A stretch of DNA of 64,000 nt, from assembly GCA_014361295.1 (NCBI GenBank), contig JACIVX010000001.1, positions 755,924-819,923 of the forward strand, given 5' to 3'. Positions 60,737 to 64,000 of the stretch are shown in pieces (within the stretch, counting starts at the first letter, position 1; each line of letters opens with the position of its first letter). The position numbers and the translations under genes were made by a program. The notes under the pieces were generated by a model, which worked only from the letters and a program-made list of their open reading frames with translations, did no database searches and was not told the origin of the DNA. Source of the DNA: Methanomassiliicoccales archaeon. GTDB lineage: Archaea > Thermoplasmatota > Thermoplasmata > Methanomassiliicoccales > JACIVX01.

Positions 60737-62245
60737 ATGTCCAAGTTTGTCGGGGCCATTGATCAAGGAACGACGGGGACCCGATTCGCATTATTTGATC
60801 ATTCGGGCAATCTCGTCGCCTCCGCTTACGAAGAACATACCCAGATTTTCCCAAGGCCAGGATGGGTCGAACACAATCCCATAGAAATATGGCAGAAAAC
60901 GAAGAAAGTCGTTAAGGAGGTGTTTGAGAAGACCAGGATTGATGCGAGGGATGTGGCAGCAATTGGCGTCACTAATCAGAGGGAAACAACTATCCTCTGG
61001 GATCGTAAAACAGGTCAGCCAGTTTACAACGCGATTGTCTGGCAATGTCGCAGGACAGCGGAAATGTGCGATCGACTCACAAAAGATGGATATTCAGAGA
61101 TGATCCATGAAAAGACTGGACTTGTCGTCGATTCATATTTTTCTGGCACGAAAATTAAGTGGTTGATGGAGAATGTGAATGGAGTTGCAGAGAAAGCAAA
61201 AAAGGGAGAGATTCTTTTTGGAAACATCGATACCTGGCTCATATGGAAACTGACAGGCAAACATATAACAGATTATTCCAATGCGTCTCGCACGATGCTT
61301 TTTGACATATCGAAGTGCCGATGGGATGCCGAAATTCTTGAGGTATTAGGTATACCCGAATCCATTCTTCCAGAGGTAAGACCCTCCAGCGATCATCAGA
61401 TCTACGGAATGACGACACCATCAGAATTCATGGGTGTGAGCATTCCAGTTTGCGGAGATCTCGGAGATCAGCAAGCCGCGCTATTCGGCCAGACCTGCTT
61501 TGATCCGGGTGAAACGAAGAACACTTACGGTACCGGTTGTTTCATGTTGATGAACATCGGCACAAAGATCACGCGATCAAGGAGCGGGTTGCTTACAACC
61601 ATCGCTTTCAAATTGGCAGATAAACCAGTCCAGTACGCATTGGAGGGTTCAATTTTCGTGACTGGTGCCGCGATTCAATGGCTAAGAGATGGCTTGAAGA
61701 TCATTGAAAGAGCTTCAGACACTGAGAAACTGGCACAATGTGTCCAAGATTCAGGAGGCGTGTATTTCGTGCCAGCATTCGTTGGTCTCGGCGCACCGTA
61801 CTGGGATCCCTATGCAAGGGGTATGATCATAGGGATCACAGGGGGCACAAAACGAGAACACATTGTTCGTGCAACGCTGGAATCAATATGCTATCAGACG
61901 AGAGATGTGCTCGAAACCATGAACGCGGAGTCAGGCATCCCCCTCAAGACGCTCAGGGTGGATGGGGGCGCTGTGAGAAACAATTTCCTATGTCAGCTTC
62001 AGGCCGACATTCTTGGCGTTCAAGTTCTGAGGCCCACGGTGCAAGAAACGACCGCTCTTGGAGCCGCTTATGCGGCAGGCCTTGCGATCGGTTTTTGGAA
62101 AGATCTCGACGAATTGAGAAATAATTGGATTATAGATAGAACATTTGTTCCGATGATGAACAAAGAAAAAAGAGAGGAAGGATACGCAAATTGGAAGAAG
62201 GCTGTTCAGAGAGCCATGAACTGGGTCGCGACAAAAGACCGTTGA
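60737..62245 (+). CDS. glpK: Glycerol kinase
   Basis: 502 residues from ATG 60737, which follows AGGATGA; ATG 60707 is in frame upstream. FGGY kinase: [68 protein letters not shown], and [19 protein letters not shown]. It phosphorylates glycerol to sn-glycerol 3-phosphate. Operon with glpA (10 nt away) and glpB. Glycerol uptake (GlpF) is not in the window. Confidence 0.97.
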   Translation: MSKFVGAIDQGTTGTRFALFDHSGNLVASAYEEHTQIFPRPGWVEHNPIEIWQKTKKVVKEVFEKTRIDARDVAAIGVTNQRETTILWDRKTGQPVYNAIVWQCRRTAEMCDRLTKDGYSEMIHEKTGLVVDSYFSGTKIKWLMENVNGVAEKAKKGEILFGNIDTWLIWKLTGKHITDYSNASRTMLFDISKCRWDAEILEVLGIPESILPEVRPSSDHQIYGMTTPSEFMGVSIPVCGDLGDQQAALFGQTCFDPGETKNTYGTGCFMLMNIGTKITRSRSGLLTTIAFKLADKPVQYALEGSIFVTGAAIQWLRDGLKIIERASDTEKLAQCVQDSGGVYFVPAFVGLGAPYWDPYARGMIIGITGGTKREHIVRATLESICYQTRDVLETMNAESGIPLKTLRVDGGAVRNNFLCQLQADILGVQVLRPTVQETTALGAAYAAGLAIGFWKDLDELRNNWIIDRTFVPMMNKEKREEGYANWKKAVQRAMNWVATKDR

Positions 62246-62254
62246 GGTGTTCTA

Positions 62255-63859
62255 TTGCAACGAACAGAAGTTCTCATCATTGGCGGCGGAATTACAGGTG
62301 CCGGGATCGCGAGAGATCTAGCATGCCGTGGTGCTGAGGTTGTTCTCGTGGAAGGCTCTGATTTCTCAAATGGTGCGACAGGGCGATGCCATGGCATGCT
62401 CCACAGTGGAGCAAGATACGCAGTGAATGATCCTAGATCGGCAGCTGAGTGCGCTGCGGAAAATACCATCTTAAAAAGAATTGCGAACTTCTGTATTGAA
62501 GATACTGGTGGATTATTTGTTAGTCTGAAAAACGATGATCTAGATTACGCTGATCGATTCTTATCGTCATGCAAGAAAACCGGCGTGGCAGCGAAGGAAA
62601 TAACAGTCCAGGAAGCGTTGAAAAAGGAGCCGATGCTCTCTAGGGAAATCGTTAGGGCGTTCGAGGTTCCTGACGCATCGGTCGATCCATTTCTCCTAAC
62701 CCTCGGAAACATTGAATCTGCAAGGGAAGCCAATGGAATTGCGCTCAACTATCATTCCGTCAGAAGATTCGAAATCGATGGCGGGGTCATCGACAGAGTG
62801 ATCGTCGAAAATCTCAGGAACGGGAGCGTTGAAATATACAAGCCTGAAATCGTCGTCAACGCGTCTGGCGCTTGGGCAAACAAGATCGCTTCGCTCGCGA
62901 ATCTCAGTATCGGCATGACACTTGACAAAGGTTCGATGGTTGTCATCAATGGTAGGTTGACCAACGGATTGATCAACAGATTGAGAAAACCTTCGAACGG
63001 AGATATCATTGTGCCGAGTTATTCTTCATCGATCATCGGCACCACCTCGATTCAGGTCGATTCCCCTCTTGAGAATAAAGCAACTGAGGAGGAGGTTGAT
63101 TTTCTGATCCGCGAAACGGCGATGATGATCCCCAACATCGCGATCTCCAGGGCTGTAAGGGCATACGCGGGGATCAGACCACTATGCGGGAGTGACAGGT
63201 CAACTGGCAGGGAAATCAGCAGAACCTTTCAACTAATCGATCACTCCGAGCATGGGATTGAGAATTTTATCAGCGTGATCGGCGGAAAGCTGACGACATA
63301 CAGACTCATGGCCGAAAAAGTATCAGATATGGTTGCCTCAAAACTTGGCCTATCGGGATCATGTAGAACAGCAATCGATCCGCTTTTGTCTGTGGCTAAG
63401 GAAAATATCCACGCAAAAATCGCATCATCCATTGCTAGTCGGATCGTGAGAAAATCGTGTCTTTTCGCCGATGAAGTCATTCAAAGATGCACCGGAGAGT
63501 TAAGAGGGATGGAGGTCGTTTGTTCCTGCGAAGAGGTTCTACGGGGAGAAGTGATTTACTGGTGTAATCACCAAGATGTAAAGGAACTCTCGGATTTGAT
63601 GAGACGCACAAGAGCTGGTATGGGCTACTGCCAGGGCGGTCTCTGCATTTTCGGATTATTATCCGCGATGATCGATAATTCCGACAGGGATCCAATGGAA
63701 TTGCTAGTTCGGTTTATCAAGGAAAGGGAAAAAGGCGTTGAGCCTGTTTTGTTCAGAGGTCAACTCAAGGAGGAGTTTTTCAAGGAACATTTGATCAACG
63801 GCGTCTATCACCTTGATGCCTATTCGAGGGGAGATTATGAGAAAGACCTTGAAAGTTGA
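62255..63859 (+). CDS. glpA: Anaerobic glycerol-3-phosphate dehydrogenase, subunit A
   Basis: 534 residues. FAD motif VLIIGGGITGAGIARDLACRG, GATGRCHGMLHSGARYAV, AYAGIRPLCG, FISVIGGKLTTYRLMAE, and a C-terminal Fer2_BFD-like Fe-S domain (CSCEEV, CNHQDVKELSDLMRRTRAGMGYCQGGLC in pieces). This C-terminal cluster domain marks GlpA rather than GlpD. Oxidises glycerol 3-phosphate to dihydroxyacetone phosphate. The start is TTG 62255, 5 nt after GAGGTG. The end overlaps glpB. Confidence 0.95.
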   Translation: MQRTEVLIIGGGITGAGIARDLACRGAEVVLVEGSDFSNGATGRCHGMLHSGARYAVNDPRSAAECAAENTILKRIANFCIEDTGGLFVSLKNDDLDYADRFLSSCKKTGVAAKEITVQEALKKEPMLSREIVRAFEVPDASVDPFLLTLGNIESAREANGIALNYHSVRRFEIDGGVIDRVIVENLRNGSVEIYKPEIVVNASGAWANKIASLANLSIGMTLDKGSMVVINGRLTNGLINRLRKPSNGDIIVPSYSSSIIGTTSIQVDSPLENKATEEEVDFLIRETAMMIPNIAISRAVRAYAGIRPLCGSDRSTGREISRTFQLIDHSEHGIENFISVIGGKLTTYRLMAEKVSDMVASKLGLSGSCRTAIDPLLSVAKENIHAKIASSIASRIVRKSCLFADEVIQRCTGELRGMEVVCSCEEVLRGEVIYWCNHQDVKELSDLMRRTRAGMGYCQGGLCIFGLLSAMIDNSDRDPMELLVRFIKEREKGVEPVLFRGQLKEEFFKEHLINGVYHLDAYSRGDYEKDLES

Positions 63860-64000
63860 GACAGATGTTCTGATAATGGGGCATGGCGCCGCTGGTCTTT
63901 TTTCAGGCGCCATTCTTTCCTCATTTGGGAAACGGGTAATGATTGTAGGGGAGGGTGCAACATCGACCTCACTTTCAACTGGAAACATCGTTTTTCTGAG
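63837..64000 (+). CDS. glpB: Anaerobic glycerol-3-phosphate dehydrogenase, subunit B (partial)
   Basis: The first 54 codons are in the window. TDVLIMGHGAAGLFSGAIL gives the dinucleotide-binding Rossmann motif and TSLSTGNIVFL corresponds to the family segment after it. Overlaps the glpA end by 23 nt, with GGGGAG just before the ATG. A glpC gene may follow beyond the edge. Confidence 0.85.
   Translation, partial: MRKTLKVETDVLIMGHGAAGLFSGAILSSFGKRVMIVGEGATSTSLSTGNIVFL

Noticed and set aside
1-64000. CRISPR arrays, insertion sequences, prophage or replication origin
   Set aside because: No regularly spaced repeats, transposase, integrase, phage structural gene or Orc1/Cdc6 gene was found.

Overview
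The window is a gene-dense stretch of an archaeal chromosome. Archaeal markers are topoisomerase VI A and B, Sec61-beta, NAC with a UBA domain, TrmY, MptA-type GTP cyclohydrolase, class I LysRS, a DRG GTPase, a tRNA-Asp with a bulge-helix-bulge intron, and TATA boxes about 22-30 nt before many start codons (leaderless transcripts). The gene set fits an uncultivated anaerobic euryarchaeon, most likely a Thermoplasmatota relative of Methanomassiliicoccales or similar lineages. That placement is inference; no rRNA or methanogenesis gene is present. Several genes look bacterial in origin: pyruvoyl PanD, AspRS with the bacterial insert, a Bcr/CflA-type MFS pump, GldA, AbfD and GlpKAB.

Layout. 1-9.4 kb: tail of nadE, a membrane protein, tRNA-Glu(CTC), an MFS pump, trmY, a citramalate synthase with a problematic start, proAB and a polysaccharide flippase. 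9.5-14.2 kb: tungstate transporter tupABC, pyrophosphatase and a cation/proton antiporter. 14.2-25.2 kb: a redox neighbourhood with a D-2-hydroxyacid dehydrogenase, an SDR, a polysaccharide deacetylase-like protein, glycerol dehydrogenase, a GlcD/GlcF-type oxidase pair, a zinc alcohol dehydrogenase, 4-hydroxybutyryl-CoA dehydratase and a cupin. gldA and adh each carry a palindrome and a very strong Shine-Dalgarno (SD). 25.2-37.6 kb: housekeeping genes (secG, lysS, top6AB, arcC, a DRG GTPase, a Cys/Met-metabolism PLP enzyme, hisS, rnhA, panD). 37.6-39.0 kb: a gene-poor patch with three broken small genes, two of them sharing a bidirectional promoter, beside the intron-containing tRNA-Asp. 39-47.5 kb: CBS-ParB regulator, PEP synthase, the four-subunit 2-oxoacid:ferredoxin oxidoreductase, a radical SAM protein, a methyltransferase and hypC. 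47.5-60.6 kb: NAC, glutamine synthetase, AlaX-L, an Lrp regulator, aspS, gatCAB, a TPR protein, a zinc-finger miniprotein, an HAD phosphatase, mptA, RNase HII, an SCP2 protein and initiator tRNA-Met. 60.7-64 kb: glpK-glpA-glpB, cut by the window edge.

How the genes may work together. Glycerol can enter through GlpK and the anaerobic GlpAB dehydrogenase, or be interconverted with dihydroxyacetone by GldA. Pyruvate is joined to the ferredoxin pool by the Por complex and to gluconeogenesis by PEP synthase. D-hydroxyacids can be oxidised by GlcD/GlcF. AbfD suggests C4-hydroxyacid chemistry, and TupABC implies tungsten enzymes. AspRS has the His expected of a non-discriminating enzyme and lies beside gatCAB, which fits tRNA-dependent asparagine formation.

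The least expected signal is translational. At least four intact genes (porB, the HAD phosphatase, rnhA and the CBS-ParB gene) have no ATG/GTG/TTG where family alignment places the N-terminus. Three of them instead have a good SD followed by CTG or ATT. A fifth (cimA) lacks any canonical start before its active-site motif. No CRISPR array, insertion sequence or complete prophage is visible.
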